Assembly (NCBI GenBank): GCA_000827265.1
Contig: KN834774.1
Coordinates: 597,382 to 661,381, forward strand
Length of the DNA: 64,000 nucleotides
Direction: 5' to 3'
Source: Collybiopsis luxurians FD-317 M1
Taxonomy: Eukaryota; Basidiomycota; Agaricomycetes; Agaricales; Omphalotaceae
Part shown: one piece after another, positions 1 to 10,914 of the stretch
How the letters are laid out: each line of letters begins with the position of its first letter
Numbering within the stretch: the first letter of the stretch is position 1
Position numbers and translations under genes: made by a program
The notes under the pieces: model-generated
Database searches by the model: none
Told to the model about the DNA's origin: nothing
The model's input: only the letters and a program-made list of their open reading frames with translations

Positions 1-2
1 AG

Positions 3-189
3 GAGGTTGCGACCCAGCTGGATACAGATGACATGAAAGACTTGACAACTGGCTACATAGGCTGGCAGACAGTTGATCAATCCAGCAAGGGTCATGTATG
101 GGGCTTTGATGAGCTCATGGGTGAAGATAGTGTCCACAACATGACACTGGTAAATGTTGATGTCACCAACCCATATGTCCACTAGCTGC
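3..189 (+). CDS. possible coding fragment at window edge
   Basis: An open frame runs from the window edge to a TAG at 187-189 and encodes about 61 residues including GYIGWQTVDQ and HVWGFDELM. The composition looks like real coding sequence. It lies just upstream of the TET/JBP-like gene and could be an earlier exon of it or the end of another transposon-borne gene. I do not recognise a domain, and no clean splice junction to the next exon was found. Confidence 0.3.
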
Positions 190-1163
190 TATCCTCCTAA
201 TCATACTGATGATACCCATGATATAGTACTGTGATTCCCATTGTAGACCCCAGCAGGCTAGTCTATGGTGTTATTGTACCACTGCCTGCTGATCCCTCAT
301 ACAAGAATCAGAATGCTCTGAGACCTCCTGATCTGAAGTACATAGCAGCAGCAGGTGAGGCAGCACAGATGATTGACCAGTCTTGTCCCAAACTGTTCAA
401 GCCTGAGGATGAGCTGCTGGAAAACCACCGCAAAATGTTTCCTGTCAAAGCTGTCAGGATTTCATATGGAGAAGGCCAGCAGGCAAGTACCCTAAGCTCT
501 ATTTCTTGCTTGCTGCTGAAGGTGTTAAACAGTACCCCAAACAAATCTACCATGATAAGAAGAAGCTTGAAGTTATCAACTCCATCATCAACACTGCCTG
601 CATCATGCAGTTGGCACACCATGCTTCCACTGCTTTTCAAGCTTGGGCACTGAACTTGTACAATTATTATGCTCAGCAAATGGCCAAGCTGCACCACTGT
701 TTTCCCAACCTCCAATTTAACTTCCCTTGCAGTATCTTTGCCTGCTGCAGTATCAACTTTGGTCTGCAAACAGTAACAGTGGAGCATTTAGACTCTGTGT
801 TGAAACCATGCAGGAATGGGTATGGATACGTTGGATGTTTTTTGTAGAGGTTATGGCGAGCTTTCATTCGTAATGATGGGCGCATAGGTATGTGGACATT
901 TAAGTTTTTTGTAATGCCATGTTTGTACTTACTTAGATTGGCCATGAGTGGTCCAGAGGATGTTATATTTATCCAGCTGCACATCTGAGGCTGTTGGAGA
1001 ATCACAGTGTATTTTTCCATAGGTAAATGTTATTTACTCTAGCTCTGATCTGACAGACTTTCAAGCTGACCATTTAGCTTTTTTTTTTTTCCATATTTCA
1101 TAAGGTAGAGGCTTCTACTTTGAAGTACAGATGTATCGATGTACAGTTCGGACAATGTACCAC

Positions 1164-1915
1164 TCAAACAATCTCAAGAGCAACTCCAAGCAGAGTTAAC
1201 ACCCTGATAATCCTATCATCAGTAATGGTCTTATTGGCAGCTATTTGGTGAATGAAGTCGCAGTCAGCCAAAAGTGCAGTGTCATCATATTCTAGGGAGT
1301 AATTGAGTTTGTCCTGAATATCGGCCTTACGCTTTCCTTTGGCTATCAACAAAGAAGGAGTCGATTCAAGTTCAAGGAATGGATGTGTACATTTGGATAG
1401 GCAAGTAGTAGGTGACTCCTCTGTAGCGTACTTGCACTTGGTTGATTGACCCAAGCTGGAAGTTGGAAAATCACTCAAGCTGCTGGAATGTGAGGGAGTT
1501 TTGAATGGGGAGCTGGTGGGCATGCTGGTGGGTGTGGTGCCTGGGAAATGCTGTTCAGCCTGAGAGAGATGGTAGAGGATCTCGAGGAACTCAGGGTGAG
1601 GATCCTCAAGACCAGTAATGCTGCAGAGGTTTTTCGACAGAGCTCTGAGGGTGCTACCATCTCCGGCATCTTTGAGCCATCCAATATACTCCTGGAGAAT
1701 GACACATCTTTCTCTGGAGCTCCAGGAATGGGCCATCCAGCAGGTATTACTGCTGCACAATCTGATACTGCAGTTCTACAAAAACAAGTAAGTGTTGCCC
1801 TATTAGAGTATGAATTATACTTACTTGGAAAGTAATCTTTCCAAAACAGTCTGCCTTTTGCTCCACCAGTCCAACATTTAGTGTGTGCTTGCTGACATGT
1901 CTGGGCTCTTGACAA
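1164..1915 (-). CDS. uncharacterised minus-strand coding fragment inside the inserted DNA
   Basis: Two overlapping minus-strand frames (1164-1760 and 1475-1915) cover this stretch. The first reads EYIGWLKDAGDGSTLRAL, then a Ser/Thr/Pro-rich section and a more structured C-terminal stretch (LLADCDFIHQI, RVLTLLGVAL). It looks like protein-coding sequence of a mobile element, perhaps joined by splicing, but I recognise no domain. It lies antisense within the long intron of the TET/JBP-like gene. Confidence 0.25.
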
Positions 1916-2625
1916 GCACCAAAGTCTTCTACATCATAGTAGGAAATTCAACCTTGAGCAATGGCAGTCATAATAATGCTGAGTAAGGCTTTGCCCTGCT
2001 CAGGCAGGGATGCCTTAATGGGAGGTAGACAATGGGTGCAAGTGGGATTTTCAATGTAGGATACAGTATGGGCCATTGAATTTTGGTACATATGCTTGCA
2101 CACTTAAATATTCTTCCTATTGGCCTAATATGAGTGCATCCAGATTCATGGCGCAACTTGGATACCACAGTAGTTCAGTGACTGTTTCAGCTCCAAATAT
2201 TTGCAAAAGGCATGCGCCAATGGCCCAGTGTTTTGGTGGATTGGCAGATATGGTGTGCTATGCAAAAAAAAAAAAAAAGAGCAGTTCCTCTTTCCTTTGT
2301 ACCCTCATGTAGCAACTCAGTGGCAGTCTTCATATTCCCCTATGTTATTCCCCCCATGCTTATCTTCTCATCTGGACCTCATACAGGACTTAGGAGCCAC
2401 ACTAAGGAATCAAGGGAGATGGCTGCCGTTATGCCTGGTGGGCATGAGTACATTGCAAGCAGGGATCTGGAATGGTGTTGATCAGTATGTTAGCATATCT
2501 TGTCAATTTTGGGCCTGATACTAATGTTCCCCAATCTTGTACAGCTTGTAGTTATTCATAAAAGGTGTGTCTTATCTCACTGGGGCTCATTCATGTGACT
2601 GAGTAAATTTCCCAGATGAAGTCCT

Positions 2626-2950
2626 TTTAAACTGGTTTCAAAGACCTCATTTGAATCAAACACAGTCGTTTGAACCACTCTGCTCAGTTTAAACATGATC
2701 TTTTGAACCAAATTGTAGAGTCATGTTTAGCTACAAAGTTATTGTATACAGAGTCTCATTTTGCTACAAACTTTACAAACTTTTTTTGTGTATGTAATTT
2801 GAAATTTTTCACTGGGAGCCAGAGTTGGGTTTGAACCAGTTGGAACACAGTTTGAAACCAATTGAGTAGTGTCAAATGAGTATGCTGAGAGCCAGAGTGG
2901 GATTCAACCAGTTTAAACATGGGGTTGAAACCATTTGAGTAGTATCTGAA
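2626..2950. repeat. degenerate TTTGAACC/TTTAAACC repeat cluster
   Basis: Many copies of related words (tttaaactggttt, tttgaaccactc, gtttgaaccagttgg, ttcaaccagtttaaac) occur on both strands. Two units starting GAGCCAGAG at about 2816 and 2889 are tandem copies about 73 bp apart. The same kind of words recurs at 10,450-10,650. They may be subterminal repeats of a DNA transposon. Confidence 0.5.
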
Positions 2951-3233
2951 CTATTTGTTCAGGTGGTGTGCTATTACTGCATTGGGAAACTTTGATTATT
3001 GTAAAGGGGGGCATTTTGTCTTATGGGACCTTGGACTAGTCATTCAGCTTCCACCAGGATGGACAATCCTTATTCCTTCTGCCTTCCTTCAACACTCTAA
3101 TACTAAAATCCAGCCTGGGGAGACAAGGTTTTCATTAACACAATACACAGCTGGAGGATTGTTTTGATACCTTGATGATGGCTGCTCTCATGAAAGCATG
3201 TCTCGGTCACAGCTTGCAGCTGCCCAAGGTTGA

Positions 3234-3959
3234 CAGCACTGGTAGTTGGAAGAGGGTCTCAACATGTATTCCACATTGGAGGAGTTAAAGGCCATGTAGA
3301 AATGTAATGCATATGTACATATTTTCTTACTGCTTTAGATACTTGTAGGCACCTATTGTACTGTACCTTCTACTCTTAATGAATGTCACTTTGTACTTCT
3401 CAATATTGTGTGAACCCACTGAGACCAGATCCTGCAATATTATGATTGCTAAGATGCAATTGAGTAGATTATTTTTAACAGTATAAGGTCTAGCTAATGT
3501 ACAGTACATTATCAAGAGGGTCTACTACAGCAATATATGTTACATTTGTTCATGATGAGCTGAAGTCCAATAGTAGATATGCTAAAGGTATCTTGGAAGG
3601 ATGGGCACATGGCCAAGAACTTTGTACACACTTTGTACATAGAATTCGGCGAGCATCCGCTCCCATCCATCCTTAACCCCACTGGTGAATACCCTGATGT
3701 TGCCATCAATCCCTCGCTGCCATGTTAAGGGCTTCTCCCCAGGCCAAGTGTCCATCAGGCTCTAAAGCGACTGCAGAGATGAATATCTCTCAGGCCACTC
3801 CTTCGATGTAAGGCCAATGTTTAGCTGTGGCAGTGGAACAAGCCTGTCATATCCAAATACTGTTGTTACCAAGCTTCTGCACTTGGACTTGTGCAGTGCC
3901 ATTGCAATGTCAAAGTCAGCTTGAGATGAATTTTGATGAGGTTGCAGTTTAGATTGGTC
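3234..3959. other. no gene recognised
   Basis: This stretch lies between the TET/JBP-like gene and the next minus-strand gene. It holds only short open frames without recognisable motifs. Confidence 0.4.
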
Positions 3960-5826
3960 TAGAAGAATGTCAACATGGGTGAGTTCAGATCAGAAGTTGA
4001 CCATACAGAGCTCTCTAATCAGCTCCTGTATAGTTTTGAGGTTGCGTTGGCCATTCAAAGGACTAGTTCCCACACCTGCGTACTTGTATGTATCTTCAAT
4101 GAGTTGCTGTGCATCAATAATGGCCCTCTGTTTATTCATCAACACCAAGCTGTCCTCCAGAGGTTTGATGAGCATATAGGAACAAGCCTTGCGCCAGATA
4201 TCCACTGGGTACAATATGGGGATAGCATTGGTGGCAAGTTGAGCATACCAGTGCTCTCAAAGATGGTTCCACATTGCTAGCATTGAAAGCTGCTGTCCAT
4301 TATCCTCCAGCCCAAAGAACAGTGCAGGATCAGGGGCAACTAAGAGGCATTTTTGGACAGTAGTCGTGATATGCTTGAGAACTTGATTGATGTCTGACCA
4401 TGTCAGTATTGCTGGAGGTACAAATGAGTTGTTGGTCGGAAGGTCTATGAACAGGTCCCATTGTGATTTGGAGGCTAGAATTGTGAACAAGGATTAGTGT
4501 GATAATCTTGGGTGCAAAAAATATAAACTTGTTCTTACAATTGATACTCAGTTTTTTTGGTCTGAGTACTCCTTGCCTTTTGTGCTGAGTGGGGAATGAC
4601 TGAGTTCTATGGAGACAAGTGTGGCTTGATGGGTTGGATCCAGTCACAATTGAAACATTTGTACTAGATAGCAAGTATGCCAGCACACTTATTCTACTGG
4701 TCCCAAGCTGATACAATGAGGAATAACTGGAAGGGATGTAGATGTTAGTGAATGGGTCTGGCTGGTCAAAGCAGTTGATTGTAGCTATGCAAATTGCTGC
4801 ATGCTTGTTGTCCAAGCTGGCCTGAGTGGTCACAATAGGGTTATATGAAGGGATGGCAGGGGATGTTTGTATAAGGGGTGGAACAGGGCACTCAAAAGGA
4901 ACTATCTTTTGGATAATTTGCCAGTTGAAGGAGACGTAAGGGTGGACATAGTATACCAGAAAGCCTGCTTGAAATAGAAGCTGGGCATCAGTGTTATTGA
5001 ATACGAATACACCCATTCTAGTATTATCGACCTTGACAATTGCATTTGTAAGAGGCAAGGGGTGCAGGGTCTCCACTAGGGCATGATAGTTGAGGACAGC
5101 ACAAAGTGTTAGGAATGCTCACTGGAGCTCAACTAGTCCTCACTGCTGTTCACACAGGGAGGCAGAGATGCTGCTAATCTGTACCATGCAGCTGTCTACA
5201 ATTCCACCATTCTCCTTGATGAATCTTTTGCAGTCATCTGAAAGGGAGCTATATACATTTGAGACCACTGCTTGAAGAGCAGCTATCTCTGGGTGTAACT
5301 CATTCAGTATCCTGGCCTTGACCACTCCCTGTTTACGCATTAGACCTACTTCGGTATAGTCCAAGTCAGTTTCCTGAAGGTCAATCCACATTACAAGCAA
5401 ATCATTGGGATCAGGGTTCGAAGGCCTTTTTGAGATGGCCGCTAGAAATGGGTAGTAATGGTTGAAAGGCTGTGGCCAGCAAAGGGGATCATCAGGTCTG
5501 TATTGACCATCCACTCTGTGATATAAGTCTTACATTGAGCCCATCGGAGGTTCAGGTATCGAAGAACAATTGGGAGAGGTGATAAAATGTCTAGATTGAG
5601 GCAAAAGGGCCCCAGATAGACCATCAGAGTAGGTAAGCTCAAATGAGGAGCTGAGGAACTCCTGCAGCCTTGTGACACTGGGTAGTTCATCCTGTAGATT
5701 GGGGGGTATGTGGACTAGAAAATGAATATATGATTGTGGTGTATATAATGTAAACAAATGTCCTGTACATACAATGATTTTGTGACTCTGTACATTGCAC
5801 TCAGCATTGTGATTCATGTGGACCAT
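3960..5826 (-). CDS. uncharacterised repeat-associated protein (multi-exon)
   Basis: Minus-strand frames with coding character follow each other: 5826-5530 and 5514-5140 (NELHPEIAALQAV, SDDCKRFIKENGG), 5076-4510 (NTRMGVFVFNNTDAQLLF, GFLVYYVHPY), 4490-4257 (SKSQWDLFIDLPTN) and 4214-3990 (WRKACSYMLIKPLEDS). The order of motifs (a frame near MGVF-N-DAQLLF-AG-PVY, then a W-DLF-D segment) resembles a repetitive uncharacterised family common in Agaricomycete genomes, recalled from general familiarity with such proteomes. No catalytic residues can be assigned. Several frame changes fit introns, but exact junctions were not resolved and decay is possible. Confidence 0.45.
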
Positions 5827-6381
5827 ACAGACTTACCTTTCCAGTTGTGGAGGAGGTCAAGTTCAGTGAGGATGAGTGAATTTTGAGGGTTCTCACTGCA
5901 AACATATTTGTCAACAGCTAACATTCGAGTCAGTCATTATGCACCTCATTTGGAAAGTGCAGTCAAAGACTATAAGTTGAGTTCCAAAGACAATAAATCA
6001 ATGGTGCATGCCACAATGAGTGGATGAAAGTCTGGGGGAGTTGGGTTGTGTGATAATTAGCGGGTCAAGGTAGTTAGGTGCCCAGAATGGTTCCAGTTCC
6101 TGGAAGCCATGGGTGCTTATTCACCTCATTACCATATTCATTTGGGCACCTACTCGACCTTCAACCCTCTTCCTCACCATCATCATCCTCCTTCCTCATT
6201 CTACTTCACTTGGAATGGCCACTCATGGTGGCTAGTTCTCTCGACTAAGGTTGATTTGCTTCAATTCATTGTTGATTCATGCCCAAAAACAATATCCAAC
6301 TACAAGCTGTTGTGCCATTTCATTAGTCACATCCAAGGATTTCATTTTTCTATGTTCTGAATGTGTCTTTACCATTGCAGG
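5827..6381. other. intergenic, possible 5' exon of the F-box-like gene
   Basis: It contains a His/Pro-rich open frame from 6109 (ATG) to 6360 that could be a leader exon of the next gene, but the join is not established. The rest shows nothing recognisable. Confidence 0.3.
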
Positions 6382-7357
6382 CTTTGTTGACCTAGCTCCT
6401 GAACTCCAGCAAATTGTTGCCCAAATGGCTTTTGATGCTGTGGCAAGATCTCGCGTTGTTCATCTTGCACTCATTTGCAGGTTATTCTGGAACATGTAAG
6501 TTCCTTCCATTGCTTTACAGCATGCTACCATCTAACAAGTCTAATAGCATCAAACCTATGCAATTTTGTAGCTGCAGCCTGATATCCACAAAAAAGATTA
6601 TTCATTTTTCCATAGCTCTGTCATTGAGGCTGGACCTTGCAATGCTTGTCAAAGACCTCCATCTCATACTCCCAGACAACAATTCCTCTATGCAGACCCC
6701 ACTCCAGCTCAAAGCCATTGATGTAGTCCACCCCATCCTGTCTGCATGCACTCTGTCGTTGCTCATTCTTGATGTTCCATTCTACAGCTATACACATCTC
6801 AGCCAAACACTCACAGTGGAATCCTTTGCAAACATCTGCAATCTTTCAACAGATTGTTTGTTCTTCCAACAATACAGTGCAGCAGTTTTTCTGGCCATTT
6901 GTCATCTTCAAATTCAACTCTTTCCACCCTTCCTGCTTTCCAGTCTTTCACTAGATCTTAGCTTTGCCACCATGATCACACATCTATGCATTACCTTTCC
7001 AAAATATGTCAGGCCCTCTGCATTACACAAGGGTGTCCTGAGGTCTCATGGCATCTTTATGACTAGACAATTTGCACCTCCATTGTCATTGCAACTACTT
7101 TTACTTGAGTCGCTGGACAAATACTGTCTGCCTGTCTCACTGGATCTTCTCAACAGCAGCCAGCTGGGTAGTGATGTTGTCTTGGTGAAGGTTTTGGACA
7201 TTGTCACAGTAGTTGAGGAAAGATACATTCTTGATGCCAACAATAGGGAGGATATGGATGATATGTGGAGAAGGGCTGAGAGGTTCATTGCAGACAGGTG
7301 GGTTCTTCAACATCTCTGCAGGTTGCTCCTTTCTGATATATTGAGAAGGAATGCTTG
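6382..7357 (+). CDS. F-box-like protein, repeat-associated
   Basis: An exon after the acceptor near 6380 encodes DLAPELQQIVAQMAF and SRVVHLALICRLFW, which resembles the F-box helix pattern L-P-E-L...I...L-V-C-R. It is followed, after a possible intron, by a long frame to the stop at 7356-7358 with leucine-rich stretches (LQLLLLESLDKYCLPVSLD) and a C-terminus rich in charged residues (MDDMWRRAERFIADRW). F-box proteins are substrate adaptors of SCF ubiquitin ligases, and Agaricomycetes carry hundreds of such short leucine-rich forms. The start codon is not resolved. The gene lies in the CpG-poor repeat island, so it may be a transposon passenger or a relic. Confidence 0.45.
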
Positions 7358-7864
7358 ATTCATCAGTGTACATATTACACAGCCCGACGGCCTCCATCTT
7401 CATTTCTACTCTATCTATGTCTCTGTTACTAGTGGTCTAGATAGTACAATGTGCTGTAATCATTCGAATACTGCTTGCAATAATTGTACTCAAAACTCAT
7501 TGTTGACCCTCTGGACTGTGTTCCATGATGACTGATCAGTGTGTCCTTGTTCTGCATCCAGGATGGCACACTGGCATCTCCCATCCTGAGGCTGAACTAT
7601 TGGCTCTGATAAAACATCCAGTGTAAGGAATATCTAATCATCCATGGCTGCCCAGATTCCATTGGATGGGCCTGAGTTTATCTGCAGGACAGCGTTCTCA
7701 CTCTTGGGCCACACAGGGAAGGATTGATTATCCATGGCTGCCACTGATTGTGGTAGAATAAATGGAACAGTTTAATCTTTTTGAGCATCCTAACTTAACA
7801 CTGTAATCTTGTTTGAACCACTACACAAATCTCCACCTAACCCCCTTCTCCTTCCTGTTACTTC
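7358..7864. other. no gene recognised
   Basis: About 500 bp of AT-rich DNA with duplicated short words (ccatggctgcc twice, at about 7644 and 7733). No coding signal. Confidence 0.4.
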
Positions 7865-10375
7865 ATGCCTTTAAGTTGTGGTCATTGCCATCATGAAGCT
7901 GTACCACCCCCTCCTTACTCTGCAAACCCTGCTCCAGGAGAATGGGTGCCTGCTGCTTTGGCTCCTGCTCCTACTCCCTCTCAAGGACCAGCTCAAGGAC
8001 CTCCTCCTGCTCCTGTATGGGCCCCTGCTCCTCCTGCTCCTCCTGCTCCTGCTCCTCATGTTCCTGGTGGGACTGAGGTACTGTCACAGGGTAGAAAAAG
8101 TTGTCAGAGGGAGAACAATATAGGTGACGACATTTGCAAGGTAATATTGGACAAGTATATACCTTCATTCAAGGCAAAGGTGCTGGAACTCCATCCAGAT
8201 TTCAATAAAGCCACTGGACAAACTGGCCTTGAGGCTCTGGCAAAGCTCAGGAAAGAGACCTCAGATGAAATTTTCAGGTCAATCAACAGAAGAGAGGTGC
8301 CGTTTACTGATGTTACCAGCACCCTCGACCCAGGGAATGCAAAAACCAACCTGAATGTAAGTGTTAGCCTTTTGTCAATTGTTTTGACTGACAGGGTTTT
8401 TGAAGGCCATAAATTGCATGTTTCTGAACCTTTTTCACAATGGTATGAAGAAGAATGCATCCAGCAGTGTATTGGTTTTGTCACCGGAAGCTTCCAATTG
8501 TCTCGTTTGTTGTAAAGCTGGTACAAACATCCATTCCTAACCCCTATTCATTTCTCTTTTACTATACATCTTTCACATGACCGCATTTATGACTAACTTT
8601 CATATCAATACCTTTTGGACATACAACTCCTCCCTATCTCCACTCCACACGGTATCATTGTTCTTTTTCTATTTCATTCCCACTGTCATTGTTTTATTAA
8701 TGAACTGTCCTTGTTTCTCTTCTCGCATCTGTTGCATGACCACATGCTCCATACCTTTTTATTCTCGTAGCTGTCACTTAGCTATTGTCTTCCAGTAGCA
8801 TTAGTTTCTCATCTTATCCTCCAGTAGCATTAGTCCCTCTTACAGCTTACTACAGTATATATACCTACCACCTGTAACCTGAGTCCCCATCTTGACCTCT
8901 CTGTTGATTGGGACCAGGTGAGTATCCTGCTTGTACCAGTAGATTATTTAATTAACTCTGTTGATTGGGACCAGACTTTGCCTAAACTGATTACCGTGCT
9001 CTTGAAAGCCACTCCGCTGCAAACCACTTTGTGACATCGTTGAGAAGGCTCTTGCAGTCCTTGCATTGAGATCTGCCTGTCAATTATTTGAACAGAAAAC
9101 AGTGAGAAGATAACAACTCAGATGAAGATGGACAGCACAAGATTCAAGGTGGCTGCAAAGGCCCTTTGGTCTGAGCTATCCAAAGAGCAGCAGGAGGTAT
9201 TTGAGAAGTGCTCACAGAACATCAACATCAATTCCAACCAACAGGAGTTGCCTGTGGCATTTTCAGTTCTACTGGGGGAGCTAGGATGTTCTGGGCAGGT
9301 GGGCGGGATGGAGGCTATGGTTGTTTGGGCCATGTGCACTCCAAATGGTGATATAGCTTCTCAATGGTGTGTAACCTATTTCTAGACTCAGAGATATTTA
9401 TCTTACAGAGTACTTCAGCATTGCAGGGGGCATGAGCAGGCAGGAGTACATAGTTTGGATCTCTCAGGAGTTTCAAACACAAATTGTAGAGCCTTTCAAG
9501 TGTTGGGCTGACTCAGTGCTCCCTCAAAGATCACACACCTCAGACTTTACTTATGACAGCAATGGCTTACCTATTTTTCCTCATATTGACCTCAATAATG
9601 CAACAGGTGACCAAGTCAAGCAGTTTCTTACAGACTACTTGGAAGATTTGTGGCATGTGTGACATTTTTATTTAACTCATCCCTATTCTGACAATTGATT
9701 TCAGGACAACAAATGAATAACAGTTCCTGCTTGCCATGGCAGGAATTGATTCTAACCCCAGCACACTACTATGATCAAGCAAAATTCCCTTTCCCTAGAC
9801 CGCTGGAACATCCCAATATGCTATCTGTGGCCAATGCATTTCATTTGGCAGAGACCTTGAAGGCTGGCTCAATGCCTTTCTGGTTTTTGCCTCCTGCCCC
9901 TACTCTCACTGAAGCACTTCCCACAGACACTTGTGCTCCAGTTCACACTCATGCCCCCACCAAAGATCCTGCTCCAGTCAGCACTCCTGCCCCTGTCAAA
10001 GATTCTGCTCCTGTCAAAGACTCTGCTCCCATCAATGACTCTGCTCCAATCAACACTCCCATGGGGTCCAGTGGTCCCACTGAACAAACACTGCAAGCAG
10101 TGTCCATTCATGCTCCCACTCACATGGAACTGGAGGTTCTTGCAACCTCTGGAAATTCTTCCACTCCCACAGACTTGGAGCTAGGTTCTATGGGGAGAGG
10201 GGCTAGTGAGATGCTGGAAGAGTCAGACCACCAACACTCTGATGAATTGGAGGGTACAGCTGCCAAGAGAAGGAAGACATTGCATGGTTTGGAGACTGAG
10301 AGAGCTTCTTCTCCTCAGAATGTCAGATGGAGTGGGAGGGCTAGGCAACTGACAGCAAAAGTAGCTGGTGGATAA
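7865..10375 (+). CDS. proline/alanine-rich uncharacterised protein (multi-exon, repeat-associated)
   Basis: Coding-like exons on the plus strand are 7865-about 8358 (Pro/Ala-rich lead, then KYIPSFKAKVLELHPDF), about 9118-9365 (STRFKVAAKALWSELSKEQQ), 9432-about 9660 (YIVWISQEFQ, GLPIFPHIDLNN) and about 9704-10375. The last exon contains a run of APVKDS/APINDS-type hexapeptide repeats (about 9930-10060) and a basic tail (AAKRRKTLHG, RWSGRARQL) that could be a nuclear localisation signal. The segment AAKALWxxxxKE...NQxEL belongs to an uncharacterised Agaricomycete family seen near repeats. Function unknown. Exon 1 to 2 linkage is weak, because stops occur between 8360 and 9115. Confidence 0.4.
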
Positions 10376-10593
10376 CTTCTGAATCTGTATTGCTACTCTC
10401 ATCTATGATTATTCAAAATGTTTTTAAATGAGTGAATGTACATCTGAAAACAATAATTAGTGAGAGTTTAATTAGGTTTAAACCAATTCCAAATGTGTTC
10501 CAACCAGCTGTGTGTATGTCAGAATGCAGCAATCAGCATGAGTTTTAATCAGGTTTAAACCAGTTGAAACTTGATTTTACATGAATTTGAGAG

Positions 10594-10650
10594 ATGGTTT
10601 AAAATGTGTTCAAACATGTTCAAACCATGTTTGAACACATTTTAAACCAT
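10594..10650. repeat. perfect 25-bp inverted repeat with 7-bp loop
   Basis: Arms at 10594-10618 and 10626-10650 are exact reverse complements (starting atggtttaaaatgtg and ending cacattttaaaccat), with loop 10619-10625. Surrounding sequence holds further TTTAAACC/TTCAAACC words like those at 2626-2950. It may be a cruciform or hairpin end of a transposon. Confidence 0.85.
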
Positions 10651-10914
10651 ATTAATCATGCTTTTTTTTTTGGCCTGTTACAACTCACTTTGGCTTTTGG
10701 TTTGCAGTGTTTAAATCCTTTTTTCATTGCCATGCCCATTCTCTGTGTGTGCATTTCAACAGACATAATCGGATTACTGCACATTTAGGATAAAGGAATG
10801 TGGCAACAGGCAGACAAACATCTACCATCACTAGGCTTATTGTCATCTGAATAGTGAAAAGAAATGAGGGACAAGTTTCCTCAAAACAAAGGTGCTAATT
10901 TTCACCTTTCTTGC

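Larger units (their letters stand above)
820..2962 (+). other. 2.1 kb intron of the TET/JBP-like gene holding inserted DNA
   Basis: The interval begins with GTATGG after an exon ending in phase 2 and ends with TTGTTCAG. Removing it restores a continuous dioxygenase motif (PCRNGWCAIT). Introns elsewhere in the window are about 45-140 bp, so roughly 2 kb looks like inserted repeat DNA. Inside are a possible minus-strand gene (1164-1915), T runs, an A run at about 2264-2278 and degenerate TTTGAACC-type repeats at 2626-2950. No clear terminal inverted repeats or target duplication were found. Confidence 0.55.
231..3233 (+). pseudogene. TET/JBP-like 2OG-Fe(II) dioxygenase (transposon-associated), decayed
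   Basis: Related to the TET/JBP 5-methylcytosine dioxygenases that have expanded in basidiomycetes alongside KDZ-type transposons. Exon 231-482 (contains VYGVIV and ISYGEGQQ) joins exon 533-819 through a GC-AG intron, 483-532. Exon 533-819 carries NFPCSIF, FGLQTVT and the HLD iron-binding motif. A 2,143 bp GT-AG interval, 820-2962, then joins in exact phase to 2963 onwards (GWCAITALGNF, KGGH, LVIQLPPG, LQHSN with the distal histidine, GETRFS with the 2OG arginine). All metal and cofactor ligands are therefore present. The frame stops at a TGA (3165-3167) right after TAGGLF, where relatives continue with an arginine; reading through it gives YLDDG up to 3233. CGA-to-TGA decay is the simple reading. 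The upstream start is uncertain. Confidence 0.72.

Noticed and set aside
7871..8168. Minus-strand Arg/Ser-rich and Glu-rich frames
   Set aside because: They are shadows of the Pro/Ala-rich plus-strand exon, produced by its low-complexity codons.
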